NCBI GenBank assembly: GCA_007922195.1
Contig: ML682067.1
Coordinates: forward strand, 7,902,914-7,966,913
Reading direction: 5' to 3'
DNA length: 64,000 nt
Source of the DNA: Podocnemis expansa
Lineage: Eukaryota; Chordata; Testudines; Podocnemididae
Part shown: positions 33,001 to 45,330 of the stretch, piece by piece
Numbering within the stretch: position 1 is the stretch's first letter
How the letters are laid out: each line of letters starts with the position of its first letter
The notes under the pieces: generated by a model
Databases searched by the model: none
Told to the model about the DNA's origin: nothing
What the model saw: only the letters and a program-made list of their open reading frames with translations
Position numbers and translations under genes: made by a program

Positions 33001-33256
33001 CAAGGAGTCCTGTGGCACTTTTAAAGACTAACAAATTTATTTATCGCATGAGGTTTCGTGGCAGAAAATCCCACTTCATCAGATGCTTCAAAGATTGGGG
33101 ATCTTGCTGTGAGTTCCTTCATCTTCAAAGCATTCGACAAACTGAAATTTTCTCCCACAAAAGCTCATGCGATAAATAAATGTTAGTCTTTAAAAGTGCC
33201 ACAGGACTCCTTGTTTGTTTTTGCTGAACTAGACTAACATGGCTACCCCTTTGGAA
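33001..33256 (-). repeat. Penelope-type foldback, complete
   Basis: The left arm (ACAAGGAGTCCTGTGGCACT onward to TTTATTTATCGCATGAG) pairs with the right arm (CTCATGCGATAAATAAATG onward to CACAGGACTCCTTGTTT) around a ~100-bp loop. The element then ends with the complement of the PLE terminus (CTAACATGGCTACCCCTTTG). It has no coding sequence. Confidence 0.85.
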
Positions 33257-34510
33257 TTCATTATCTAGATGCATTTTGACCAATTATCTTCCAGGTGTTC
33301 ATTTAATATTTTTAAAATACATGTGTGAAGCTGAGCAGATCTCAAACCAAGTCTGCAAAGCAAACAGGCAGCAATCTCCACACCGCTACCCATGTGACTG
33401 TTATAGCTGCTTTCTACTCCACTATCAATGATCTGCAGTGGTCCTGGACTGTAAGTCTGACAGGCAGCAGTCTTTTGGCTCCTGATTGGCACCCTTTCCT
33501 TTATAAATCCAAGGGGCATTCTAGAAATGTCTAGGTAATAGTGGATACCATGTAGTTATTTTAACCATTCTTGCTTTCCGGTCTTGAGCCACTGTCTTTG
33601 ACCATGGCTTGTTTTGACCTCACCTGCTGACTTAAGTGCTGAAACTTGACTCAGACCCTGATCCTTGGTGTTGACATGGAACTTGACTGTGAACTTCTCA
33701 GCCTCAGGTTTTTTCCTGCCTTGACCCTGAGTCCCTGCTGCCCTTGTAAGGTTCATGACAACATGAAAATCTGGAAGCAATTCTCTTTCAGGCATGCCTG
33801 AATGTTATCTGTTAACCACAAGTGTAAATATACTAGATTCATGGCTATGCAGCAACCACTTCACAGTGATTCATCCAGTAAGCATCTATAAATTCATGGT
33901 TCTAGGCAGTGAATGATTCTACTTTTCAAGGGAATCCTACAGGAGCAACGACCACTCTATTCAATCCTCTGCCTAGAGTCCAGTATAGGGGTATGTTTGG
34001 GGCAAAATGGAGTGCATCTAGGACATTACTGCATCCTGACGAACGCTGACTACTAGCACAGCATCTGAGAAGCTGGGCATGTTTAAAATAAACAGTGAGA
34101 AACCTTGAGGCTCTTCAGTTTTTATGTTGGAGGCCAGGTTGGTGCTCAGCATGTCTTGGTTTAGGGAGCTGAGAGGCAGCTTTAAACTACTTTTGCACCA
34201 ACCACCTGTTCCTGTGCTGACTACTACTAAGCCTAATTAAAGAACCTCAACCAATGCTGGTTTTAAAATCAGGGGAAATGAACTTAGAAACAAAGTCTCA
34301 GCAACTAAGTGCAACAGTGCATAAATAGATTTGCTCCTCATGAAGGGTCTTGGTGCTGATGGGGTGGGAGAAGTATTCAGTCTCAGCCCTTCTGAGTGCC
34401 TGCACTGCTACTCCATAGCTACAGTGACATTAGGTATTGAGAGGAAAAGTAGACAGCAAGGGGGGTCTCCATCTAGCAGAATAGTACTATGTGGAAAAAT
34501 AGGACATACT
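33257..34510. other. no recognised feature
   Basis: Frames of 69-84 codons on both strands have no motif. Nothing is called. Confidence 0.5.
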
Positions 34511-34954
34511 GGCTGTGTCTACGCTACAGGGCTCAGTTATGTCGACTTAATAAGGTCTACTTAAAGTCGACTTTAAGTAGACCGTATTAAATCAACTTAG
34601 TGAGGCCAAATTGCATTAAGTTGACTTTGTAAAGATGAATTAAGCCAGGATACCAATTTAAAGTCAACTTAATAAAGTCGACTTTAAATGGGTCCCCCCG
34701 GCTTAAGTCAAATCTATAAAGTTGATTTAAATGACTCCACTGCACTAAGTCAACCTTATTAAGTTGACTTTAATGGCCTCATTGTGTTAAATTGACTTAA
34801 TAAAGTTGCCTTAACCCTTAAAGTCGATTTTAAGGGCAGGAGTTATTAAGGAAGCCCTTAAGTCAACTTAATGAACTCCAAATGTGGCTAGGGCTTTGAT
34901 TAAGTTGACTTAAGCCTCCTTAAATTGACTTAAGCCCATAGTGTAGACATACGC
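34511..34954. mobile_element. foldback MITE, TTAAGTCGACTTAA-type
   Basis: The left end GGCTGTGTCTACGCTACAGG pairs with the right end ATAGTGTAGACATACGC. The flanks (ACT and ATA) do not match. The interior alternates AAAGTCGACTTTA and TTAAGTCGACTTAA words. It is closely similar in internal order to the copies at 29671, 50473 and 54068, including 'GGGCAGGAGTTATTAAG'. Confidence 0.85.
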
Positions 34955-36277
34955 ATAGTGTGCTGTTCCTCATGCTTTTGGATAATTGTGCCTGAGGCTA
35001 TAGAATTCAGGCATCTGTTAGGTTCTGTATTAACTCAAACAAATACAGGAAGTCTCTATTACTCACATTGGACAACTGAAAATTAAATGCCATTGGTGTA
35101 AGGTTGGATTTTTAATTTCCCTTTTAACGTCTTGGATATTTTAGTCACTTGTAGCTCTCTCCCAGACTTCATTGTATCATGAATCTCTGTGTATGTGTGT
35201 ACAAACAGAATACTCATGTGTGCTTGAAGCTATTAAATAAAAGACTATAACACTCCCTTCACTAATCTATCAATGTCATTTAAGATTTGTGAGTAATGTC
35301 AACTATTAGTATAACTGCCTACTGGCTCTTGAATTATTTGACTAAACCTTAGTTCTGCATGATTGGAAGTAATCTCTGCCTTAATCCTGCTAATGCTGAA
35401 CTCCTGTAAATTGGTACTAGTGCAAAGGAGTAAGCTTGTGTTGCATGTATTTCCCTTGAAATCATTGATTTGTTGAGAAACTTCATAATTATTTTGAATC
35501 CTATTTTTGTTCTGATAGAACCAGCTAAATAAAGTTACATCTGAGTGATTTAAATTCTGTTTATGCTCAAGTTTTCTGGAAAATTGAAAGTGCTTGGAAT
35601 ATGGAAAGGGCCATTACTAAAAATGAGCATTACTGTGAATCTTAAAATGATAAGGGCCATATTCTGTCCTCTGATGCACTTGTGAATCTCTCACTGAAGT
35701 CAGCTGGAACAGTATTCATGCCTTCAAAATCAGAATTTGGTCATAAGCCTCTGAATGTTAAATTCTGACTACCTTGTATCAAACAACAGATGACAGATTC
35801 CAGAGTTGTATCAGAGAGGCTTTTTTAATTTTTTCTAGGATTTGTGTATATAGTAGACTGGGAGGCTAAAATGAAGCTGAGTTGTTCAGGAAGGAGATGG
35901 GCATACCTGTCAAATATGACTTCCACAAACCTTGTTTTCCATCAAAAAATGTTTCCTCCTAAACACGGTTACTGCTCTTGATCGTTAGCTGGGATTAAAA
36001 AGTAAAGCAAGATCAGGCTCTCCAACAAAGGGAATTATTTTCACAGGGATGGAAGACTCCTTTCATCAAGGTTTGAATGTACAGTTTCTCTGCTATACCA
36101 CAACTACCATATGGCAGGATACACGTACACTACTTGATCATGATCACCAGTCAGAGACAGTTAACTGTGAATATATCTCACATAGGCTTAGTGTGGAATG
36201 TAACCCTGATCCTGAACTACTACTCAGTGAGAATTTTTGGAACTATAGCAAACTGGGCCTGTGTAATGAAGACTCAA
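34955..36277. other. no recognised feature
   Basis: AT-rich, no element recognised. Confidence 0.5.
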
Positions 36278-36313
36278 GCAAGTCAGCTTAAGCCCCTAGT
36301 GTAGACATAGCCA
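36278..36313. mobile_element. terminal fragment of a foldback MITE
   Basis: Only the right terminus survives (AGCTTAAGCCCCTAGTGTAG followed by ACATAGCC). The rest of the element is absent. The short frames just upstream run into it and are not genes. Confidence 0.7.
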
Positions 36314-38247
36314 TTATGTGTTTTGGCCTCATCCCTTACACTCCAAGAGCCCATAATGTGAAGGGAATGGGAGACATAAAGTTGGCTTCATACCAGCCAC
36401 TGACTTCCTAATACTGATGAAATGCTCTACAGCCTACCTAAATCTATCCAAAGTGCCTTCTGAGTTGCTCCAGTGGTATAAAGGGTGTATAGTAAGAGCA
36501 AAGGATCTCACTCTGCCAGTTTAGTTAACCTTTCTACAAATCATAATTTCTTTTAGATTTTAAACATCTTAGATAGGGGACTATCTCTTGTCCTGTGTTT
36601 GTTTTGAGAGTGCCCAACTCAGTCCTGACTGACGTCTTCGCATGGCGCTGCAATATAAAGTTCATTTGTCGTGGTATGAGAACTCCATGTGAGCTACTGA
36701 ATTATCCAGGGTTTCTGTATGGATACAGGCAGCACTCTACTGAGGATCTCTTGAAAGACAATTCAGATTCATCAAAGTTGTTTGGCAGAATCTACAAACT
36801 GTCTTTGTAACTGGAAGAAAAAAGATAAACAAAAGTGAATTCCATCATGGACAATGTATATTAGCAGAACAAGTGACACCTCTTACTGACAATGCTGCTG
36901 TTGTCTCGACTCAGTTCCATTAAGGTTTTCAAATACCTCATGCCACAAAAACAATTTGCAGCTTGCATTTCATTACCCTTTCCAGAGGTCCTTTATTTGG
37001 CCTGTGGGCCATTGTATTTAAGAGCTTTTGAATTGCATAGCTGATAGATAAGTGCTGTGATGAGAAGGAAGGCATATCTGCAGTATGTCCCAGTGCCAGT
37101 TAAGGGGCATGTGCCAACAATTCTCAGTTCCTAACTCAAGAAATAAAGAATCAAATTTGGCAAGATGTCAAACACAAGAGACTAAGAGCTCAATTCTGCT
37201 AAGTTACTTTAGATTTATACCAGTGTAACTACATTGGAGTTGATCAAATTTACACTTGCATAAATCAAAATCAGTCTGTGCTCCCATTGGTATTTCCTGC
37301 TTCCACAACCTTAGAGCAGCCTCCTGAACAACCTCCAGGCAACCTCAGTTGTCTTTTTTCCATAATGTTGATTGCACAGCTGTTATGTAATGAAAAGAGA
37401 GCCTTCCGGGTACAGCTTTGCTTTGTGTCTAAAAAGCTACCTACAGCTTTGTGGAAAGTGTCTCACATCAACATGTGGGAAAACATCAGTGAATATCTAA
37501 CTATACAGGCTTTCCAAACTGGTATTATAGCTGGAAATAAGAATGTAACAGATACTTCAGTTTTCCTAATGCTCTAGGCTAAATTTTCTGCCTTCAGCAT
37601 CATGTTCAGATAGGTGTAGGCATGTGTATATTCCATTAGCAACTTATGATCTTTTCACATCTGTCTTTCACAACTGAAATATTTGCTGTTGGCTTCTGCC
37701 TCTTTACTAATTGTGATAGAGGACTTCCATGGCGAGCATACCTTCTTTTACCATATAAACAATGTGTACAGCAATCTCCTCAGCCAAGAAAGCTCTGAAT
37801 AAAAAATTAGAATTCATCCTTGTTCACTGAGTGCTGCGCCCTTGCATTTTGGCTGTTCTACAGAGTACTGATGATGATCTTTTAGTAGTCCTTGAACCAC
37901 CAGCTGCTGACCTGCATTCGCCTCTGAATCAGACATCTGAAAAAGTGATGCTATTACACTAAAACTCTCTCTTTTTAGCCTAGATAACATCTTGAGTGAC
38001 CATCCCCAGAGGAAAAGGGCACGAAAATCAACAGGGAGTACTCAATATAATAACAGCTTTTAAGAAAAAAAGTTGTTCTTTGCTGAAAACTTTAGAATAG
38101 TTAATGCTTTTGTCAGAGAACCAAATATAAAGTCTAACAAATAAATAGAAACCAAAATTTTACTTATTTTCATTTTCATGTTTGTAACATATAGAGGATA
38201 TGACTGTAAAATATTTATTTAGTTGTTTGTTTATTTATTTGTTTTAG
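36314..38247. other. no recognised gene
   Basis: A piece at 37185-37275 (ACCAGTGTAACTACATTGGA) resembles an ancient amniote repeat. The 99-codon frame at 37278-37577 has no recognisable domain. Nothing else is seen. Confidence 0.45.
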
Positions 38248-38376
38248 GAAAATCCATGTCTACCTTGGAATTTCCCGGAGGTCAGCACACTTCACAAAGA
38301 ATTGTACAATCACAAAGAATTTCATGGCATCCATGAAGATGAGCTCTGCTCAGCTGGCTGTAAAGATACAGGACAG
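38248..38376 (+). other. possible orphan exon, 129 nt (43 codons)
   Basis: Flanked by TTTTAG on the left and CAG/GTACTA on the right, with a 43-codon frame open throughout and no ATG. The translation is Cys-containing and of balanced composition, starting 'ENPCLPWNF' and ending 'HEDELCSAGCKDTGQ'. The spacing of CLPWN, a central Tyr/His part, HGIHE and the later Cys recalls the second half of a kringle domain, but this is only a visual likeness. Against it: the pyrimidine tract is part of a (TTTA)/(TTTG) simple repeat, the donor is weak, and no neighbouring exon is seen. I do not claim a gene. Confidence 0.3.
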
Positions 38377-38430
38377 GTACTAGTACATAAAATAAAGAAT
38401 TATTTTTCCCTAGCTGCACAAGGACTATGA

Positions 38431-38839
38431 TGCACAGTTGTGCAATTTGAGGAGGTGAGCATACAGTGGGAGAGAGACACATATATAGCATCTAATTCAT
38501 TACAGTTAGAGTTGGGTGGATTTTTTTAAAATATTCATTTATTAATAGTTAATTCACTGAAATGCATTTTTCAGAACACCAATGCTATTGGCAAAATTGA
38601 CATAAATTTCAGTGAACAGAGCTGGCAAATAAAAACCTCTGAAAATAATAATTTAAAAAATGTCAAAACTCTTTTAGCACTTTGGTACAAATTAACATTT
38701 CTGAAATAAAATGTCAACCTGAATGAATTTTTTTTAGCTTGTCATTTGAAAAGAGAAGGGGAAATTCACTTTTAGTTCAAAATGAACTTTTTTTTTTTTT
38801 TTTTTTTAATTTGGCCACCAAACAGCAAAAAGATGCAAA
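38431..38839. other. no recognised feature; poly(T)
   Basis: AT-rich, including a run of about 19 T residues at 38790-38808 directly before the GC-rich island. Confidence 0.5.
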
Positions 38840-39970
38840 GGGACTTGTAGCGAGGAACTGTGGCCTCCCTAGGAGCCTGGGCCCGAGGAAGGGCCTGAAC
38901 GCCCCTCCTGGACAGAGTTGGGAACTGCAGGGCCCAGGTCCTGGAAGCAGAAGGGCAGAGCCCAGTCAGGAAGGGGAAGTGTAAAAGCCCAGACTGGCAG
39001 CTTAGCGGGGCCAGAGCTGCCACAGGAGAAGGATGTGCCTGCTCTGAGGTGGTGAACTGGAGGAGGCCAGGCCCTGGCCAGGTGGCCACCTCTATCCTCT
39101 CCAGCTAGAAGGCCTGACAGCTTACCCAGTCTACCTGGTCCTAGCGACTGGGAGGGGATACCCGAGGCCGCAGACTCAGGAGGATGCCCCAGAGCCAGTC
39201 GGGACTGGCTGCCCCATGCTGAGGCCGACCCAGAGCTAGGAGAAGTGGAGGACGCAGATACCTCCAGCCCCAGCAATCTGGAGGAACTCTCTTCGACCAA
39301 GGAAGAGCTGCCACTGGTAGATGGACGCTGCAACCTGGAGGAGTTGGCCTCTGCCAATGGACACAGAGGGTTTCACTGGGGTTCCACAGATGGCTTACCA
39401 GAGGACACCGATGGGCTACACCCCATCTAGAACTAGATACCCAGATCCAGGGTGGGAGGAAGTTGCCCAGGGAAAGCGGACTGCGGTGCGACTGCTGGCA
39501 CAACAGACTGGTGTCAGCATTTTGTTGCAGGAGCCCTGCTGACCTAGTGACTGAACCCTCAGTCACTGGTAGGGCCTTGGGCTGGGATGCAGTGGAGATG
39601 GGTGGGCCAGCATCCCTCTCCACACCCCTTTCTTACCCCAACCACTCGGAGTGCTTGACCCTCATGCCAGAGCTGTTGAGGGGCTTGAGCCAAGTTCTCA
39701 CCTCTCTGAGCCAGCTACTTCACCCAGCTTGGGGCATCTGATTCTGCCTAGGGGCCGGGGCATCTGATTCTGATGCCTGCCAACCCTGTCTAGGAGCCAG
39801 GGTACCCAACTCTTTGGTACCTGGACACCTCAGAAGAGGAGGACCAACAGACTTAGCCAGAGGGCTAGCACCCAAAGAGGGACTCAGAGCAGAGTTCACT
39901 GTGCAGAAGGTGAAGCACTGACTACCTGGAGGAGGACAGTTTAAGATAAATTCCCCAGTATCACCAGCAG
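38840..39970. other. GC-rich island of unknown origin
   Basis: About 1.1 kb of GC- and CAGG-rich DNA starting right after a poly(T) run, sharply different from the AT-rich flanks. Overlapping frames of 60-160 codons exist on both strands without motifs. A poly(T) edge next to GC-rich DNA suggests an inserted retrocopy on the minus strand or a decayed retroelement. There are no terminal repeats or protein match by eye. Confidence 0.4.
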
Positions 39971-42519
39971 GAGACGCCCTCCAGGTAGGTTGAGTGCTAC
40001 AAATGCCTGGACCTATATAAATATATACAGAATTTAGAATAAAGGGAGCATTTGCCATTCTTAGTCATGCAAAACTCTGAAAAATAGAAAAACATTGAAG
40101 CATTGAAATCCATGAAAGTTATGGCTCTGGAAGAAATGTAGGATCCAGTCCAGGTAGCATTCTTTAATACAGAGTAAGTACTGGTGTAGCTACAGATAGC
40201 GTAATTATTTCCCCTCTGATTGCATTCCCGTGGGAGGTTATTGTTATAAAACAAAACGTGCAAGAGACTGCTTTACACGTAGATTATTTTTTTTACTTTT
40301 AAATCATCAGAAATATTTCTTTATAGTATGTCTTGATAGCATTTTCCTTCGGCTTCACAAAAGCTATAAATATGTCCATAAGCAATGCCGAACTTTATCT
40401 TAGCATCAGTGAATTATAGAATGAGTGTTGTTCTTTTTCCTGTCGGAAGACAATCTAATGGTTCAAGCTTGATATTTCCTATGTCCTTTCTGAACAGAAA
40501 CAGGAAATATAGCATTTAGCTTTGAAACCAACAGAAATAAAAGCATTTTGTGGCAGATGGGATTTTTATAAGCTGTTTGTCACCATATACCAGTCTTGTT
40601 AAGGAGCAATGGTTTTCTGCTTCATTACACTAAGATAGCTCTGTTTAGGATTCCACTCAGCTGTGAAATGACTTTAAAACTTCTATACAGAAGAGAGATT
40701 GCTGACAAAGTGTTCTAAAATAGAAAGAAAACAGTCAAACATACTGTTTTTGATGTAAAGAGGAGATCATCGATATATTGTATCACACACTTACATTTAA
40801 TCTGCTGGTTTATGGCAACAGAGGGGACTCCACAGTACTATCATTTTCCACACCAAAAAAGGATACTTCTACTTTTTCTGTAGAAACTAGTATTTATATG
40901 AAACAAAAAACAATCAGTTCACTGTATAATGCTTTAAAAATATTTTATCTTGCTCTAAGAGCTAGAGGACCATAAGCACTTTTAGCATTAAAATAGTGAG
41001 ACAGAGCCCTACTCTTTTAAATCAGTGGAACTAGGCTGATTGCCCAATCTAACACTACCTGGAGCCAACAGTCTTCAAAATTGGACATATAAAGCTGAGA
41101 AAAGGCAATTCATGTTTAGGCACCTAAATAATACCATGATCTTGCAAACATTTACCTGGTTTGTAACAAATTAGTTGCTCACTCATGCAAAGCTAAGGAT
41201 GTGCATGTAAATGTTTGCAGGACTGAGACCTGTATGGCCTCACTTTCTGTGATGTCAAATACCTTCAGTTCCTATTCACTGGAGTGGGTATTAATCCTTC
41301 TGGAAATCATGGTCTTTATATATGCACACTAGGCACATGTAGATATCTCACTGTAAACATCCCAGGTTTGAATATATTAGCTTTAATTGAAAACTGTTAA
41401 ATCTGTCTTAGATATTTCTGTTTTTACAGTTTGTTTTTCCTAAATTTCATTTTGTTCACTTCAGTTTGAAAGAAAGAAGAGAATGATTTTCATTGCTGTT
41501 GTCCTTTGTGGGAGACACCAATGAGTAGCAATGTTATAATACTCATGAAGCACTGTTCTGTTAAATTCCCTAATGAGTTAATGACTTTTGATTCTTGGTG
41601 CTCAATATCTCTGTTTATCAATAACAAATATGGTTTCTTAAGGTAATAGGTGTAACAGTACATATTAAAATTGTAATGCTGTAAATATGTCTTTTTGCAT
41701 TTCATATGCTCCAACTTTCAATTCTTTTACATTTCTCTTTCAATTTTCCAGCAAGTCTTCCTTGAGTACTTTAAACTCCTTTGTAAATGTGATCCACTGT
41801 TCCTTTCCATTCTCATGTCACATCATGATGCCCTGTTTCTGCAGCAGAACCTCAGGCTCAGTGAGCCTAAGTCGTACAGGTGCTGTTTCTGTCCCATGAC
41901 TTTGAGAGCTCTCTGGTTCACTCTTCTTAGTTTATTCCACCTTCAGCATTTAATTCTTTTTTATATTGGTTATTTAGCTTAACCTAGAGAAGGTTAAAGG
42001 GTGACTTGATTATTCTCTACAGCCGAGTTTACGCTGATGGCAGCAAATTCAACACTGTCAGCTCAAGCTTTCCAGATCGATTGAGCGGTCATTGAAGACC
42101 CATTCAATCAATCCAGAATTTGAATCAGTAAACCTGTCCCCGGAAGAAGAGTAGTGCTGAGTTGAAGGAATGGCATTTCCCTTCAATTCAGCAAAGTGGA
42201 GACATGGAGGTAGGTGGGTGTAAGAAAGTTGAAGGGAGATATGCATATTTACATAGTTTACATATCTCCCTTTGACTGCCACTGAAAATAGCAGCAAGTA
42301 TAGAGCGGTTCTAAGTTTCTAAAGATATTTAATAACTGGCTTTTCAGTCTAGCAAAGAAGAGTATACTATTATCCAATGGCTGAAAGTTGAAGCTACACA
42401 AATTCAGACTGGAAATAAAATGAACATTTTTTATTTTGAGATTAATTAGTTATTAGAACAGTTTACTAAGGGTTACAGAGGATTCTGTCATTTACAATGT
42501 TTTAAATCAAAGTTGTATG
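39971..42519. other. no recognised feature
   Basis: AT-rich, no element recognised. A segment at 42020-42180 has some internal complementarity (GATCGATTGAGCGG and neighbours) but no clear termini. Confidence 0.45.
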
Positions 42520-42645
42520 TTTTTTTCTAAGATAAATATACTCTAGGAGTTTTGGGGGAAGTCCTATGGCCTCTATTACACAGGCAGTCAGACTAGATAA
42601 TCAGAGTGGTCGCTTCTAATCTTGGAATCTGTCAATCTATGTGTT
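42520..42645 (+). mobile_element. CR1/L3-like LINE tail
   Basis: Contains 'ACTCTAGGAGTTTTGGGGGA', 'AGTCCTATGGCC' and 'CAGTCAGACTAGATAATC', ending in 'AATCTATG'-like sequence. These are the 3' tail hallmarks also seen at 4100-4190. Confidence 0.75.
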
Positions 42646-42648
42646 CAC

Positions 42649-42702
42649 CTTTGCACTACGACCTATCTTGGGAAGCTTTGCACTACGACCTATCTTGGGA
42701 AG
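42649..42702. repeat. 27-bp tandem duplication
   Basis: The 27-mer starting CTTTGCACTACGACCTATCT is present twice head to tail (42649-42675 and 42676-42702), exactly repeated, directly after the LINE tail. Confidence 0.95.
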
Positions 42703-42989
42703 CTTTGATATATCATGAGTCACTTTCTTCATGCAGTTGGATCTGAGCAGAAAGGCTGTCTGTGCTGAATTTAAAAGCTAGCAGTGCCCCTGAAGATGCT
42801 CCCTTGGTAAGCAGAATCATGGTGGGACTCCCTACTAATCCTTACCATAGTACCTGGTATAACTCACAGTATGTGGTTTCCCAGTTCATTCTCATAGTGG
42901 ATGTGAAGTAGCTTAGTATGAGACTGGCGATTTGCACAATGTACAATCAGCTTCTGCTTTTAGAGAAGTTCCAAAGGGGCAGCCAGGTT

Positions 42990-43957
42990 AGTCCCTCCTC
43001 AGACCCTATGTTATCATCATCTCTAGCTATCTTCAAAATACCACGGATTTCCTGAGGAAAATCCAATCCATCGGTGAGCTCCCTGAAAACATCATCCTGG
43101 CCACTGTGGATTTAGAAGCTCTTTACACCAACACCCCACACAAGAGTGGATTACAAGCTATTAGAGGAACCATCCCAGATGATGCCACAGCACAGCTTGT
43201 GACTGAACTTTGTGACTTTGTGCTCACCCACAACCATTTCAGATTTGAGGAAAATTTATACCTCCAAGTCAGTGGCACTGTTGTGGGTACCCACATGACC
43301 CCACAATATGCCAACATTTTTATTGGTGACTTAGAACAATGTTTTCTCAAGTCTCATCCCAAAGCACCTCTCCTCTACTTAGGCGATATTGATGACATCT
43401 TCATCATCTGGACCCATGGCAGGGATGCTCTTGAAGATTTCCACAGAGATTTCAACAATTTCCACTCCACATCAAACAGCCTGGAACACTCCACACAGGA
43501 GATCCATTTTCTGGACACTATAGTACAAATTAGGGATGGACACATCAACAGCACTCTATACCAAAAACCTATTCACTGGTATAGTTATCTATATCCCTCA
43601 AGCGTCCATCTTAAAAACACCACTCAATGCATTGTCTACAGCCAAGCCCTAAGATATAACCGCATTTGCTCTGATCCCTCAGACAGAGACAGACAGCTTC
43701 AGGATCTCTATCAAGCTTTCTTAAAACTATGGTACCTATCTGGAGAAGTAAAGAAACTGAATGACAGAGCCAGATGGGTACCCTGCAGTCAACTACTACA
43801 GGAAAGGCCCAGAAAAGAAAACAATAGAACACCACTGGTCAACACATACAATCCTCAAGTCAGACCTCTACAACAGATCATTAAGGACCTCCAGCCTATT
43901 TTCTCAAGCCTTGGGAGACAGACCACTCCTCGCATACAGACAACCCCCAAACCTTAA
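42990..43957 (+). pseudogene. PLE reverse transcriptase, partial
   Basis: The frame is open from about 42990; an ATG falls at 43106. The RT core is recognisable: 'ATVDLEALYTNTPH' (motif A region with the catalytic Asp), 'GTVVGTHMTPQYANIFIGDLE' (motif B) and 'LYLGDIDDIFIIW' (motif C, DD present). Fingers and the N-terminal third of the usual ~800-residue PLE protein are absent. Near 43905 the conserved continuation ('QALGDRPLLAYRQPPNLKQML') moves to another frame, showing a frameshift. PLE RTs are relatives of telomerase RT. This copy cannot make a full enzyme. Confidence 0.85.
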
Positions 43958-43984
43958 ACAGATGCTCACTAGCAGCTACAGGCG

Positions 43985-44445
43985 TAACAACAAAAAACAT
44001 TAAAGCAGGCACATATCCCTGCAACAAACCATGCTTCCAACTTTCTCCACATATCTCCACAAAAAACACCATCATGGGACCTAATCAAGCCAGCTACTCC
44101 ATCAAAGGGTCGTTCACCTATTCATCCACTAATGTGGTTTATGCCACCATGTGCCAGAAATGCCCTCACACTTTATACATTGGAGAAACAGGACAGTCCG
44201 TATGCAGAAGAATAAATGGGTACAAAACTGAAATCAGAAATCACAACACAAAAACAACAGTTGCTGAGCACTTTCATCTTCCTAATCACTCCATTAATGA
44301 TTTGTTAATGATGGTCCTAAAGAAAATCAATGGGACATCAAGACTTCAAAGAGAAACAGCCAAAATTGAACTAATGTGCAAATTAGATTGTGTGAAAGCA
44401 GGACTTAATCATAACTATGGATTCTTTTCACATTATAACAGGTAA
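43985..44445 (+). pseudogene. PLE GIY-YIG endonuclease domain
   Basis: A second frameshift near 43975 leads into this frame. It holds the PLE linker with a Cys/His cluster ('YPCNKPCFQLSPHIS'), 'YSIKGSFTYSSTNVVYATMC' and the endonuclease core 'LYIGETGQSVCRRINGYKTE' with the YIG motif and downstream Arg, then 'EIRNHNTKTTVAEHFH' and the terminal 'LKKINGTSRLQRETA'. In an intact element this domain, fused to the RT, nicks target DNA. The domain itself is uninterrupted (ATG at 44074), but it is separated from the RT by frameshifts. Confidence 0.87.
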
Positions 44446-44689
44446 TTTGACTTCACCCTCCCTCTGTGTGCTATTCCCTAGAGTTTGAATCCTTACAAAT
44501 GCTCTGATTTGCTGCTGGAGTATGACCTGATCCCATGCCTTATACTCCCCTGCATTTATTTTCATCCCATTCTGTAAATTTCCCCCTCTTCAAAGCATCT
44601 GACAAAGCAGGATGTTCTCCCATGAAATCTCATGCAATGAATAAATCTGTTAGTCTTTAAGTGCCACAAGACTCCTTGCTTTTTTTTAC

Positions 44690-45127
44690 TTCTAGAGACA
44701 AGCTCAATTCTCAGCTTTATGCCTTCTCACTTATTCTTTTCCATGCAATGTAATGGAGCTAATAAATTCCACTAGTTTACATGGGGTTTTTTTGTTTTTT
44801 GTTTTTGTTTTTTGGACATAAGCCATATCGAATGCCTTTGTGAAAGTGAATTACAGTGCAAATAAGGCATTCATCACAAACCTAATTAATATAATACCAG
44901 CTTTAAGTCTAGTTGCGACTTACTGCAGGCTCTGCAAAGATGGCATTTTCTCTATTGTCTCCAAATAAGGCTAAATTAACCTGCACACTGGCTTTTCAGC
45001 TATAAAATTTCCTCTCATCCTAAAACCAAGAAAATCCCCAATCTTCCCACATACACATTCCTGCCTTCCTTATTTCATAGCATGACCTGAAGAAGCAGGG
45101 CTGAAATAGTTACCCTGAAACCAGATA
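44690..45127. other. no recognised feature
   Basis: A T/G-rich tract at 44786-44815 and otherwise unremarkable sequence. Confidence 0.5.
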
Positions 45128-45330
45128 AGTTCCAGGGGCGTAGCCATGTTAGTCTATACAGCGAAAACAAGAAAACTCCTGTGGCACCTTAAAGACCAAC
45201 AAATTTCTTTGGGCATAAGATGTTGTGGGTTCCAACCTGTTTCTGATTAAGTGGATTGCAGCCCACCAAAGCTTATCCCTGAAGAAATTTTAGTCTTCAA
45301 GATGCTACAGGACTTTCATTGTTTTTTCCC
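45128..45330 (+). repeat. Penelope-type foldback, second family
   Basis: Begins AGTTCCAGGGGCGTAGCCAT. The arms 'CTCCTGTGGCACCTTAAAGA' and 'TAGTCTTCAAGATGCTACAG' pair imperfectly around a loop holding 'GATTGCAGCCCACCAAAGCT'. It belongs with the copy at 61136-61306 (CACCTTAAAG type) rather than the CACTTAAAG type. Confidence 0.75.

Larger units (their letters stand above)
42967..44687 (+). mobile_element. Penelope-like element, 5'-truncated
   Basis: Starts with the ~27-bp PLE terminus (AAGTTCCAAAGGGGCAGCCA), joins directly into the middle of the RT gene, continues through a GIY-YIG endonuclease, and ends with 'CTCATGCAATGAATAAATCT' and 'AAGTGCCACAAGACTCCTTG' plus a T run. Flanking CTTTTAGAGA (about 42957-42966) and CTTCTAGAGA (about 44689-44698) look like a ~10-bp target duplication with one mismatch. 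The same ends appear in the short foldbacks elsewhere in the window. Confidence 0.88.

Noticed and set aside
37278..37577. 99-codon frame with mixed composition
   Set aside because: No splice borders or family likeness that I can recognise; the start overlaps an ancient repeat fragment.
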